From positions 124,001-188,000 of the forward strand of contig JAXGQE010000006.1 in NCBI GenBank assembly GCA_040766585.1: a stretch of DNA of 64,000 bases, in the 5' to 3' direction. Shown piece after piece: positions 52,285 to 60,530 of this stretch (the stretch's first letter is position 1; the number at the start of each line of letters is the position of its first letter). A program made the position numbers and the translations under genes. A model generated the notes under the pieces. That model made no database searches and had not been told where the DNA came from. It worked only from the letters and a program-made list of their open reading frames with translations. The stretch comes from JAXGQE01 sp040766585 (GTDB lineage: Bacteria; Bacillota; SLNR01).

Positions 52285-52404
52285 AAAAAAATCTCCATTC
52301 CTGCTCAAAACGCACTGCAGGGACGAAGATCTTCGCGGTACCACCCTGTTTGGCATAAATGCCCAACTCTTTACCTGCTGTAACGGGCAGTCCCGTCTGC
52401 CTTA
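52285..52404 (-). promoter_or_regulatory. Second T-box gate (antiterminator/terminator without Stem I)
   Basis: The T-box core AGGGTGGTACCGCG (plus 52334-52347) is followed by a long hairpin and seven Ts (plus 52285-52330). There is no Stem I or specifier; the preceding stem III region is a near-duplicate of the one in the first unit, including a 30-base identical direct repeat (52375-52404 and 52491-52520). It must therefore be read by the same tRNA bound upstream, or by a second tRNA without codon selection. Confidence 0.85.
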
Positions 52405-52407
52405 CCC

Positions 52408-52645
52408 AAAATAAACAGAAAACCGTCCCTCGATACAGGGACGGTTGTAACCGCGTTGCCACCCTGGTTGGCATACATGCCCAACTCAGTCTGCTGTAAC
52501 GGGCAGTCCCGTCTGCCTTATTGTTTTCGGCGGATCCCTTGAAAGTGGATTCATGCAGCCTGTATACCGGCTTTCACCGCCGCCGGCTCTCTGAGATATG
52601 TACTGCATTACTGTTCTTTCTCATAGGGACCAATGTATTGAGCTG
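52408..52645 (-). promoter_or_regulatory. Serine T-box riboswitch, sensor plus first gate
   Basis: Complete T-box: Stem I with GAAAG/CTTTC and TGCAG/CTGCA pairings, the AGAGAG element and distal loop; the specifier loop reads GAATCCA, giving the serine codon TCC. The core AGGGTGGCAACGCGG is at plus 52451-52465. The terminator AACCGTCCC/GGGACGGTT with TTCTGTTTATTTT is at plus 52408-52446. The specifier agrees with the serA operon downstream. TSS is expected near 52648. Confidence 0.93.
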
Positions 52646-52654
52646 TTGAGTGAT

Positions 52655-52683
52655 ATTATATGACCCCGGTGAGCCGTTGTCAA
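52655..52683 (-). promoter_or_regulatory. Consensus promoter of the serA operon
   Basis: TTGACA (plus 52678-52683), 17 bases, TATAAT (plus 52655-52660): both hexamers match the sigma-A consensus exactly. The -35 box overlaps the stop codon of the upstream histidine kinase gene. Confidence 0.88.
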
Positions 52684-54374
52684 GCCTCTGGCTGAAGAAA
52701 ACGCGGCAGTCGGATTTCAATCACGGTACCCTCATCATCCCGGCTGATGGCTCGCACCTGCCCGCGGTGGTTTTCAATGATCCGATGAACCGCATACAAT
52801 CCCAGCCCGGTACCGTTTTCTTTGGTTGTAAAGAAGGGGTCGAACACTTTGGACAGGTGTTCTTTCTGAATCCCGTGCCCGTCATCCTCCACCCGGATCA
52901 TCCAGTAACGGGGATCGTCCGTGTCCATGACAATCCGAACTTCCTGTCCGTCCTTGGAGGCATCGATGGCATTTTGAATCAGATTGACCAAAACCTGCCG
53001 AATCTGCTGCGGATCCACTTCAGCCACCATCGGTGCATCCCCGTTTACCAGGGATAACCGGCAGTTCCGGCGGGCCGCTTCCCCCTTCATGAATTCGATG
53101 ACCGAGCCAGCCATGTCACGTAAATCCGATGGAATCATCTGCGGTGCTGAAGGTTTGGCAAAAAGCAGGAAATCATTCAGCAGCCGATTCACCCGCTGCA
53201 GTTCATCCATAATCAGGGGAACATACTCTTTCATGGACGGATCTCCGAAGTGGGTCTCCATCATCTGGACAAATCCCTGGATCACTGTCAGTGGGTTGCG
53301 TATTTCGTGAGCCAGTGAGGCAGCCAGCTGGCCCAAAGTTGCCAGTTTCTCGGATCGGTAGATCTCATTTTCCAAGTATTTCTGCTCCGTAATATCTTCC
53401 AGGATGGACATGGATCCAGTAATATGTCCCTCTCCATCATAGAGAGGGAAGCTGTCAATAATGAACCAGCGAAGAGTCCCTTTGTGATCTTTCAGACTGA
53501 ACTCCCGTCCCCGGATGTAGCGCCCCGTTTTCAGGGATTCCAGGGAGGTTGCCAAATACTCCCCTTGGTCATTGAAAATCTTTCCTCCGTACCATACATC
53601 CCACACATATTTGCCGATGATCTCCTCCCGGGGTCGACCGCTGACAGCGCTGAACGGTCGGTTGAAATCCCGAATCCGCCCATCCTGATCCAGTACCGTG
53701 ATAAACAGGTTGCTTCGTCGGAAGAAATGCTCCCGAATTCCTTCCATTTCCGGATTGGTCCCTACGGTCAGACGACTTTCCACCGACTGGATGGCAAACA
53801 CCGCAGTCAGGAAAATATGGGTGCTGGCCAGCCGACTGGGTGTGGCCAGACCTACGGCTCCGATAATCAGTCCGCGGCGGTCATGAATGGGGACACCCAC
53901 CGTGGTCCATCCCTTCATGGCCAGACAGTAATGCTCTCCTCCCTGGATATAGACCGGCTCTTTTTGATACAAAGCCGTGCCCACCGGATTATTGCCGAGA
54001 TATTTCTCCAGATGATTGGCGCCGGGCACCATCAGAATCGCTTTTGATTGTTCCACGCTCTCCGGATCTCCCCGTACTTCCAGAATGTATCCCTGGTCGT
54101 CTGCCACGCTAATTACATAGGGATTTCCCGACAAGGTATCGATTAAATTATCCAGAACCGGGTCCAAACACTCCATCATTTCCCTTCGGAAAAGACGGCG
54201 TTCCTCCAGTTCTTCCTGGCTCAGCAGTGTCTGAGGTTCAGGCTGATAGGGATTGGCTCCCAGCTCATACGATCGGCTCCACCAGCTGGCAACCGTCGAA
54301 TTGATTTTTTTCCGGTCCAGCTCACCGGTATTCACCAGCTTTTCCCATGCCTGACGGCGATCACTGTTGGTCAT
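52680..54374 (-). CDS. Histidine kinase with AcoR-type GAF sensor and PAS domain
   Basis: A 564-residue soluble sensor kinase. Residues 1-200 match the sensory N-terminus of AcoR-type sigma-54 activators (the WW/RS motif near 31-36, EHYCLAMKGWTTVGVPI around 147-163). A PAS domain spans about 222-335, the HisKA dimerisation helix has LAHEIRNPLT with His356, and the HATPase has NLIQNAIDAS and ENGTGLGLYAV. There is no membrane segment. No response regulator is next to it, so it is an orphan here. It starts 4 bases after the DUF1028 gene; ATG 54374 has AGGTGA. Confidence 0.9.
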   Translation of the reverse strand: MTNSDRRQAWEKLVNTGELDRKKINSTVASWWSRSYELGANPYQPEPQTLLSQEELEERRLFRREMMECLDPVLDNLIDTLSGNPYVISVADDQGYILEVRGDPESVEQSKAILMVPGANHLEKYLGNNPVGTALYQKEPVYIQGGEHYCLAMKGWTTVGVPIHDRRGLIIGAVGLATPSRLASTHIFLTAVFAIQSVESRLTVGTNPEMEGIREHFFRRSNLFITVLDQDGRIRDFNRPFSAVSGRPREEIIGKYVWDVWYGGKIFNDQGEYLATSLESLKTGRYIRGREFSLKDHKGTLRWFIIDSFPLYDGEGHITGSMSILEDITEQKYLENEIYRSEKLATLGQLAASLAHEIRNPLTVIQGFVQMMETHFGDPSMKEYVPLIMDELQRVNRLLNDFLLFAKPSAPQMIPSDLRDMAGSVIEFMKGEAARRNCRLSLVNGDAPMVAEVDPQQIRQVLVNLIQNAIDASKDGQEVRIVMDTDDPRYWMIRVEDDGHGIQKEHLSKVFDPFFTTKENGTGLGLYAVHRIIENHRGQVRAISRDDEGTVIEIRLPRFLQPEA

Positions 54375-54378
54375 CCTG

Positions 54379-55275
54379 TCACCTGCTTTCTTTCTTGAAC
54401 GCATTGTTGTTTTCCATCATATACCGGTACACTTCTCCATCTATCCAGGGGCCTTCCACAATCCGTTCTTCAAAGTTCTCCCGGTGCATATACCGCATCA
54501 GGCTTTCAGTTGTCTCCTCATCCATCGTACCGTGAATCTGACCTACATACATCCCCGATTCTGTCAGAATCTGCTGCAGATTCTCTATGATCGGCGGTTC
54601 CAGCTGAATCATCTGGTGCGGATCGGTGGGATGGAAATAGAGATGATGGATGAACAGCAGACGTCGAAGCTCATGGAGAGGCTGTGTATGATCATCAACG
54701 CGAAGATCCAGATACCGATCGTTGAATCCACCGTACCCACCATTGGGTTTCACTACCACCAGAGCCGCGGACTGCATGCCCCGGGAATCCCCTCCTGCTG
54801 CCTGGGCTGCATCCAGCGCATCCAGCATTCTGTGAGCCAGATCCCCTTTGGCGGCACAAAAAGCATCGGCCATGTTGTGGACCACGGAAGCTCCGGTCAA
54901 AATATTTCCTTGGCAGGTAAACCCCTCTCCCGTCACATGCCCCGCCCAGTCGCTGCAATCGCAGCCTGTATAGGCAGCGGCACGGCCATCCGCATGGACA
55001 ATTCCCACCTGGCGTCGGTTCCTCCCTTCATCGGCGTCAGTCAGAACCTCGATCGTCCGGGCCGGAGACATTCCATCCTTCAAAAACTTTAGTCCTTCCG
55101 GCCCGTAGCGGGTATTGGCCCAGGCTTGCGTGGCCACAGCTCCGGTGCCGGCTTCCAGCCAAGGCACCACCGCACCTACTGCCAGAAACCGGGACTGAAC
55201 AGCAATTCCAACTTCCTTCGTTTCACCATCCACAGCCGCAATCGAGTAGGTCGCAACGGGTTTCAACGGAATCAC
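54379..55275 (-). CDS. DUF1028 family protein (Ntn-hydrolase-like)
   Basis: A 298-residue DUF1028 protein. The N-terminal TYSIAAVDGETKEVGIAVQSRFLAVG and GAVATQAWANTRYGPEGL, plus HADGRAAAYTGCDCSDWAGH and TCQGNILTG, are the family core, which is thought to have the Ntn-hydrolase fold. The last 70 residues form a small domain also seen in some members. Function is unknown. It is coupled with the AcoR-type sensor kinase gene, suggesting a shared signal or pathway. Confidence 0.9.
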   Translation of the reverse strand: MIPLKPVATYSIAAVDGETKEVGIAVQSRFLAVGAVVPWLEAGTGAVATQAWANTRYGPEGLKFLKDGMSPARTIEVLTDADEGRNRRQVGIVHADGRAAAYTGCDCSDWAGHVTGEGFTCQGNILTGASVVHNMADAFCAAKGDLAHRMLDALDAAQAAGGDSRGMQSAALVVVKPNGGYGGFNDRYLDLRVDDHTQPLHELRRLLFIHHLYFHPTDPHQMIQLEPPIIENLQQILTESGMYVGQIHGTMDEETTESLMRYMHRENFEERIVEGPWIDGEVYRYMMENNNAFKKESR

Positions 55276-55362
55276 TCCCTGCTGGTTTTGTCTTTCGTTT
55301 CAGTATATAATATACCTACGATTCGAAGCACAGCCCTGACGCCGTGCGGAAAGAGGCCTTCA

Positions 55363-56196
55363 ATGCCAGAACTTCCTGAAGTAGAAACAGTTCGACGCGG
55401 TTTAGCCCAGTTTGTTGCCGGGCACACCATTACCGATACCGTTGTGTATCTGCCCAAAGCGGTCCGCAGCATGACTTCGGAAGAATTCAAGCGAAGCGTC
55501 GCTGGACAGACCATCCGATCAGTGGGCCGTAGGGGAAAATATCTGCTGATTCATCTCTCCGGCGGAATCAGCCTGGTCGTCCATCTGCGCATGACCGGCC
55601 GTTTGGAGTATGTCCCTTCGGACAGTCCTCTCCATCCCCACACCCGTATTGTCCTCCATCTGGACAGAGGATATGATCTACGGTTTATGGACATGCGCAC
55701 CTTTGGCGGCATGGAGGCGGTAGCGGATAAAGTCGTGTCCGACCATACCGGATTATCCCGTCTGGGACCGGAACCGTTGTCCCGTGACTTCACGCCGGAA
55801 TATATGATGAACTGCGCCCGTAAACGCCCGGGGCCTGTAAAAGGAATGCTTCTCAACCAGGATATTGCGGCCGGAATCGGAAACATCTATGCCGACGAAA
55901 GCCTATTTCAGGCTGGAATTCACCCCTGCCGGGCTGCCAACAGCCTGTCTCTGGCCGAATGGACTTCTTTGTGTCAGGCCGTTCGTTCATCGCTCAAAGC
56001 CGGAATTCGTCATCGCGGTACCACTGTACAGAACCATCAGAATCTGGACGGACGTCCCGGGTCGTATCAACAGCGTCTAAAAGTCTACGACCGTACCGGA
56101 AAACCGTGCCCCCGCTGCCGAACTCCTATCCAAAAAACACGTACAGCCGGTCGCGGCACTCACTTTTGCCCCCACTGTCAACCATTGTCCTCTTGA
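55363..56196 (+). CDS. mutM: Formamidopyrimidine-DNA glycosylase
   Basis: A 277-residue base-excision repair enzyme for 8-oxoguanine and formamidopyrimidine. The mature N terminus PELPEVETVRRGL has the catalytic Pro2 and Glu3; the middle LVVHLRMTGRL segment, the H2TH region (QDIAAGIGNIYADE) and the C-terminal zinc finger CPRC...CPHC are intact. ATG 55363 has AAAGAGG seven bases upstream; the open frame extends upstream without function. An AT-rich TATAAT at about 55304 probably serves its promoter. Its end overlaps the convergent AlkA-like gene by 19 bases. Confidence 0.96.
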   Translation: MPELPEVETVRRGLAQFVAGHTITDTVVYLPKAVRSMTSEEFKRSVAGQTIRSVGRRGKYLLIHLSGGISLVVHLRMTGRLEYVPSDSPLHPHTRIVLHLDRGYDLRFMDMRTFGGMEAVADKVVSDHTGLSRLGPEPLSRDFTPEYMMNCARKRPGPVKGMLLNQDIAAGIGNIYADESLFQAGIHPCRAANSLSLAEWTSLCQAVRSSLKAGIRHRGTTVQNHQNLDGRPGSYQQRLKVYDRTGKPCPRCRTPIQKTRTAGRGTHFCPHCQPLSS

Positions 56197-57116
56197 AAAG
56201 GCTGCTGTCTGCGGTAGGCTAGAGAAAACCAAAGATAAAATGCTGCCCAACTGCGCCAGCCTGACCAGTGCTCACCAATCTGCCGGACCGTTTCTTCATC
56301 CGGCTGTTTGTCCATGCCGTATTGATCTTTCACGGCATTGCGCAGACCGATATCCGCTGCCGGAAGCGCATCCGGATACCCCAGACCCCGCATCAGAGCA
56401 TATTCCGCAGTCCAGCGGCCAATACCCCGGATCCGGGTAAAATATTCGGTGACCTGTTCTGGATCCGTCACCGGCTCCAGGTCCAGGGATACCGATCCAT
56501 CCACCACTTTGCGGGCCAGATCGATTAGGTATTCTGCTTTCCTCCGGGAAAAGCGATGCTGAGTCAAATCTTCATAGTTTAGAGATGCAATAGCCTGAGG
56601 CTCCGGGAATGAGTAATACACTGCCCCATCCCGGTTGATTCGTCCGCCAACCATTTCCACCAGCGTTTTTTTCAGCATGTATGCAAAACGTATATTGATC
56701 TGCTGCCCGATGATGGCCCAGCTCAGCGACTCAAACACAGAAGCTGCCCGTACAGGTTTCAACCCGAAAAACTGCTTCATCAGCGGCTGCATCTTGGGAT
56801 CATCCTCCATGCGCCGGTAGAAGGCAAGGACATCATCCTGCAGATGAAACCGTGTCTGGATACGCGCAACAATTCCTTCCAGTGTATCTTCAAGTACCGG
56901 ACTACCGTCCCCGCTTTCTACATGAACGCTCAGACGGGGGGCATGGACCGTACCGCTGTTTTCGACTGACACAAAAAACAAACGCCCGTTATACGGGATC
57001 AATGTCTCAAACACCCCATGGCAGACCCGATCCATTGTTTCCAGGTCACTGCGGCTGAGATAATATAATGTAAGAGGAAAGTTATACGGGGGTTTGGGAT
57101 AGATCGTCAGATTCAT
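56178..57116 (-). CDS. DNA-3-methyladenine glycosylase II-like (AlkA family, HhH-GPD)
   Basis: A 312-residue alkylation-repair glycosylase. An N-terminal AlkA_N-like beta domain (YNFPLTLYYLSR) precedes the HhH-GPD domain with AIIGQQINIRFA, the hairpin TRIRGIGRWTAEYALMRGLG and the catalytic Asp in LPAADIGLR. It would remove alkylated bases such as 3-methyladenine. ATG 57116 has AAAGGAGATGG upstream. It is convergent with mutM, so two base-excision enzymes lie side by side. Confidence 0.9.
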   Translation of the reverse strand: MNLTIYPKPPYNFPLTLYYLSRSDLETMDRVCHGVFETLIPYNGRLFFVSVENSGTVHAPRLSVHVESGDGSPVLEDTLEGIVARIQTRFHLQDDVLAFYRRMEDDPKMQPLMKQFFGLKPVRAASVFESLSWAIIGQQINIRFAYMLKKTLVEMVGGRINRDGAVYYSFPEPQAIASLNYEDLTQHRFSRRKAEYLIDLARKVVDGSVSLDLEPVTDPEQVTEYFTRIRGIGRWTAEYALMRGLGYPDALPAADIGLRNAVKDQYGMDKQPDEETVRQIGEHWSGWRSWAAFYLWFSLAYRRQQPFQEDNG

Positions 57117-57173
57117 ACTCCATCTCCTTTTCACTCCCCTATATATTCCTTTTTTCCATCTCTGTTTCCTGCT

Positions 57174-57200
57174 GGAAGAAAAGACCGGGTTTCCCCGGTC
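57174..57200 (-). terminator. Intrinsic terminator after DinB-like gene
   Basis: GACCGGG and CCCGGTC form the stem, followed on the minus strand by TTTTCTTCC. It is 14 bases beyond the stop codon of the DinB-like gene. Confidence 0.75.
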
Positions 57201-57213
57201 TATATCCTCTCAT

Positions 57214-57624
57214 TTACTTTTTATGAGCAATAGCCTGGATTCTCTTCAGCAGTCGGGATTCCACATCCATCAGGTGATCTAGGATCTCCTGGATGCTCCA
57301 CATGTCCTCTCCCGGTTTCTGCTCCCACTGGCTGTCGGATAGTCCCTGCAGAGATGCAATCAGATCTCCCCGAGACTGATCGGCCTGGCCTAGCAGAAGC
57401 TGGATTTCGGTGGGGTATCCATTAATCATTCTTCGGGTCTTCTCTACTTGAACGATATGGTTACGCTCATGGTTACAGTAGAGTCCGATGAGCTGCCGCA
57501 CGGTTCGCTTGGATTCTTCATCCGCCTCCAAAAGCAGCCGGTCGGGAAGCTCCCGGAGTTCTTTGAAGATGCTTTCCCGGAGCATCTGCATATCATCCAA
57601 CTGGGCTCTCAATTGCCGGTCCAT
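57214..57624 (-). CDS. DinB-like four-helix bundle protein
   Basis: A protein of about 136 residues with a DinB/YfiT-like helical pattern: YCNHERNHIVQVEKTRR (His pair), a central LLGQADQSRGDLIASL helix, and WSIQEILDHLMDVESRLLKRI, where the last His is the usual third metal ligand. Members are metal-dependent and mostly of unknown activity. I choose ATG 57624 with GGGAGG seven bases upstream. Confidence 0.75.
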   Translation of the reverse strand: MDRQLRAQLDDMQMLRESIFKELRELPDRLLLEADEESKRTVRQLIGLYCNHERNHIVQVEKTRRMINGYPTEIQLLLGQADQSRGDLIASLQGLSDSQWEQKPGEDMWSIQEILDHLMDVESRLLKRIQAIAHKK

Positions 57625-57652
57625 GCCAAACACCTCCCTGGGTCTGTCTGGA

Positions 57653-57685
57653 GAAAAAAGAGGATCTGACTTAAGTCAGATCCTC
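57653..57685 (-). terminator. Intrinsic terminator after aminotransferase gene
   Basis: A perfect 24-base palindrome (57661-57684, arms AGGATCTGACTT and AAGTCAGATCCT) runs into a TTTTTTC tract on the minus strand. Confidence 0.82.
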
Positions 57686-57693
57686 CGCTTGAA

Positions 57694-58902
57694 CTACATC
57701 AGGCTTTTGATGACATCGGCAAACAACTTGATTCCTTTGTCGATGGCCTCTTCGTCAACGGTTGTGAAGCACAGTCGAGCCTGGTTCCAGCCCTTGGTGT
57801 CATCCGGATAGAATGACGGCCCCGGACGGTAGGAAACGCCTGCTTCCACAACGCCTTCCAGCATTTTTTCGCCATCTACGGAATCCGGAACGGTAACCCA
57901 GAGGAAATATCCGCCCTTGGGTTTGGTCCAGACAACGCCTTCCGGCATATATTTTTCCAGTGCAGCCAGCATAGCGTCTTTTCGGGCTTTGTACAGTTTC
58001 TTGGAATTTTCAACGTGTTTATCCAGGTATCCGCGGATGCTGAACTCAGCGGCCAGCGCCTGGGTCAGCGGACTGGACATCAATGAGGTTACGGATTTAG
58101 CCATGGTCAATCCTTTAATGATTTCCGCATCAGCAACGACCCAGCCGATTCGAGTGCCCGGAGCAAATGTTTTGGAGAAAGTGGTGGTGTAGACGACCAA
58201 TCCGTCTTCATCCATGGATTTCATAGTAGGCAGTTCTTCGCCTTCATAGCGGAATTCAATGTAGGCGTCGTCTTCAAAGATGATTACATTGTATTTCTTG
58301 GCAATTTCCAGCAGTTTTTTGCGCCGTTCCAGGCTGAGGGATACGCCAGCCGGATTCTGGTAGTTAGGCAGAATGTACATGAATTTGACCTGGATTCCTT
58401 CTGCCTTCTTGGCAGCCAGAACTTCTTCCACTTTCTCAGGAATCACGCCGTCATCATCAATGGGCACAGTCAGCATGTTGGCATCGTGAGCTTTAAACGA
58501 AGCAATGGCTCCCGAATAAGTCGGTTCTTCTACAATGATGTAATCTCCCGGATTGACAAACACTTTGCACATCAGAGCGAACGATTCTGTCGAGCCGTTG
58601 ACGATCATCACGTTTTCCAGAGCCGCTTTCTGGTTCTTGGAATTGGCGATTTCAACTACATGTTCCCGCAGCTTTCGGTATCCGGCCGGATCACCGTACT
58701 GAAGCGCCAGAGCGGCTTCATTATCCATGACATAGCTAGTGATCTCTTTGATTTCTTCCCGCGGAAAATAGTTGGGATCGGGGAATCCAGCGGACAGATG
58801 AATGGCTCCGGGTTTCTGCTTTGCCAAAATCGCGTTCATTTTGGACGGCTTCACAGCTTTAATCATCCCGGAATAAAGATGAGCATACTTGGACACAAAC
58901 AT
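57694..58902 (-). CDS. PLP-dependent aminotransferase (class I, 2-aminoadipate/MocR-like fold)
   Basis: A 402-residue fold-type-I aminotransferase. The substrate-binding SAGFPDPNYFPREEI near the N terminus, MYILPNYQNPAGVSLS, DDAYIEFRYEG and the PLP Lys motif YTTTFSKTFAPGTRIGW are close to LysN/AraT-type enzymes, which transaminate aromatic, branched-chain or 2-aminoadipate substrates. AAAGGAGG lies three bases before ATG 58902 and nine before GTG 58896, so GTG could be the true start. It is transcribed alone. Confidence 0.91.
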   Translation of the reverse strand: MFVSKYAHLYSGMIKAVKPSKMNAILAKQKPGAIHLSAGFPDPNYFPREEIKEITSYVMDNEAALALQYGDPAGYRKLREHVVEIANSKNQKAALENVMIVNGSTESFALMCKVFVNPGDYIIVEEPTYSGAIASFKAHDANMLTVPIDDDGVIPEKVEEVLAAKKAEGIQVKFMYILPNYQNPAGVSLSLERRKKLLEIAKKYNVIIFEDDAYIEFRYEGEELPTMKSMDEDGLVVYTTTFSKTFAPGTRIGWVVADAEIIKGLTMAKSVTSLMSSPLTQALAAEFSIRGYLDKHVENSKKLYKARKDAMLAALEKYMPEGVVWTKPKGGYFLWVTVPDSVDGEKMLEGVVEAGVSYRPGPSFYPDDTKGWNQARLCFTTVDEEAIDKGIKLFADVIKSLM

Positions 58903-59041
58903 CAACCTCCTTTAAATTGGCCTTGCTTTTTGTACAAAGACGTAAACACACAAGGTGTCTCGCACCTATAGAATATTTCGCCTCAACAGCTGAAATTCCT
59001 TTCCACGGAAAAACATTTTTCGTCCATGTATACAATTCAAA

Positions 59042-60424
59042 TCAACCGTGTAGCAGATAAGTATGGTTCAGTCCCCACCGGGTCAGGCTGTTTTCCACAT
59101 ACGCCCGGTTGCCTTCCCGCAGTGCCCGATCCAAATCCAGATCCTGCCAGAATGGATGCCTGAACATCTTGCGGACTGCCTGGGTCATGCGCGCCATCTC
59201 CATGCTTTCAAACAAAGGTCCATAGCAAATCCCCACAGCCGGGTTCCTCTGGACGATGATGCGAAATGCATCCGCCAAAACCCGGGTCCATATAGCCGCG
59301 CCATCTTCCCTTAGCTGAGTTTGCAGTACTCCGGCCGGGTCTTCTTCTTCAGCCAGAAGCCCTTCTGCCAGAATGATTTCCAGAAGGATCCTGCCGTTTT
59401 CTGCCTCCTCCTGCCGATAGTCCTTTTCACTCTCCAGTACAGCATCGGCCGGACGGGAATGAAGAAAGGCACGTATATACTGATATGGAATATCGTCGCC
59501 CACTCGAATGGATCGGCTTTTCACATGCTGGGTCAATCGCTGCCAGGACTCGGTTTCGCGGATCCAGTGGGACAGGTAGGATTCGAGGGATCGGATCCCC
59601 TGGTTTTCGGTCAGCTGCAGGATATCGTAAAACACCGTCGATTCCGTCAGCAACTGATCCGGATGCACATCTCGCCACTGGTTGATCTCGTCCCGAAACT
59701 CCCGGTACATCCAATCGGTCACCGGTGCGGGTTTATGAGCCGCAGAACGCAAAATGCCTCGCGACGCAGTTACCGCTTCGGCCAGCATCTGCTCATCGGG
59801 ATCCACAAAAACCTTGCAGTCCACTCGCAGGTGGCTGTTCCCCAAATGCTGGGCAGCCGCCCGGTGCAGACCGCTCACAATGCTCACTCGCCCGTCATGC
59901 CAACGGCAAATCACAGGATTCATCTGCACATGATCCCGCAGATGACCGCTGAGCCCCACCACCCGGCTGCGAATCATCCCCTTGGGATCAATGGCCGGAT
60001 CCGATTCCAGATAGGCAGCCGGCAGCAAATGGTAGAAGTAGAATGTCCCGGTGTTGGGACATTTTTGCATGGGAACAGTAACTCCATCCACCACAGCCAG
60101 CATCTTTTCTTTGTCGATACGGATATCCGGGGTACTTTTTCTTTCTGTAAAGATACTGTCATAATCGGAGGCAAACACCACCTGGATTTTGGCCTCATCC
60201 CGGGCAAAATGCAGATCCTGTTCCTTGGCTTTCAAAAAGCAATAATCGTGAAGCGGTACATAGTTCTTCAAGTCAAATGAACCACCCTGATCCAAAGGGA
60301 GCTTATGGACAAATTCTGCCTCGTCCGGGTGAATAATATCGCCACGGCAGATATAGCACTGATAATGATGTTGTTCCAGAACAGACTGCTTTTCTTCTTT
60401 GCTTAAAACCCGCCTGCCCAGCAC
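59042..60424 (-). CDS. HNH-type zinc domain fused to ParB/Srx-like domain protein
   Basis: A 460-residue protein. Residues 20-62 form an HNH-like site: Cys23/Cys26 (CYIC), His40 (FVHKLPLDQGG), Asn54 (DLKNYVPL), His59 and Cys62. Residues of about 165-205 show a ParB/sulfiredoxin-fold signature (NPVICRWHDGRVSIVSGLHR), like the DGQHR/GxxR nucleotide-binding loop. The remaining 250 residues are helical with no motif known to me. The GTG start at 60424 has GAGGAGG eight bases upstream. It could be a nucleic-acid-binding nuclease or regulator; no partner genes for a known defence system flank it. Confidence 0.68.
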   Translation of the reverse strand: MLGRRVLSKEEKQSVLEQHHYQCYICRGDIIHPDEAEFVHKLPLDQGGSFDLKNYVPLHDYCFLKAKEQDLHFARDEAKIQVVFASDYDSIFTERKSTPDIRIDKEKMLAVVDGVTVPMQKCPNTGTFYFYHLLPAAYLESDPAIDPKGMIRSRVVGLSGHLRDHVQMNPVICRWHDGRVSIVSGLHRAAAQHLGNSHLRVDCKVFVDPDEQMLAEAVTASRGILRSAAHKPAPVTDWMYREFRDEINQWRDVHPDQLLTESTVFYDILQLTENQGIRSLESYLSHWIRETESWQRLTQHVKSRSIRVGDDIPYQYIRAFLHSRPADAVLESEKDYRQEEAENGRILLEIILAEGLLAEEEDPAGVLQTQLREDGAAIWTRVLADAFRIIVQRNPAVGICYGPLFESMEMARMTQAVRKMFRHPFWQDLDLDRALREGNRAYVENSLTRWGLNHTYLLHG

Positions 60425-60491
60425 GGCCTGCGCCTCCTCATATGCCTTTTTTTCTCATATTCCATGAAAAAGCGCTGTTTCCTTCCTGCTG

Positions 60492-60519
60492 AAAAAAAGG
60501 CAGGCATTTTCTGCCTGCC
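60492..60519 (-). terminator. Intrinsic terminator after the second peptide-binding protein gene
   Basis: GGCAGGCA and TGCCTGCC pair around a short loop, followed by seven Ts on the minus strand. It shows that the binding-protein gene is transcribed without transporter genes after it. Confidence 0.85.
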
Positions 60520-60530
60520 CGCCTCATCTT

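Noticed and set aside
52163..52474. 103-codon minus-strand frame upstream of the aminotransferase
   Set aside because: Lies across the T-box terminators and the start of the aminotransferase gene; conserved RNA elements explain the sequence.
59042..60424. Part of a restriction, Dnd or partition system
   Set aside because: No methylase, sulfur-modification, ParA or restriction genes are next to it; only the single-protein architecture is supported.
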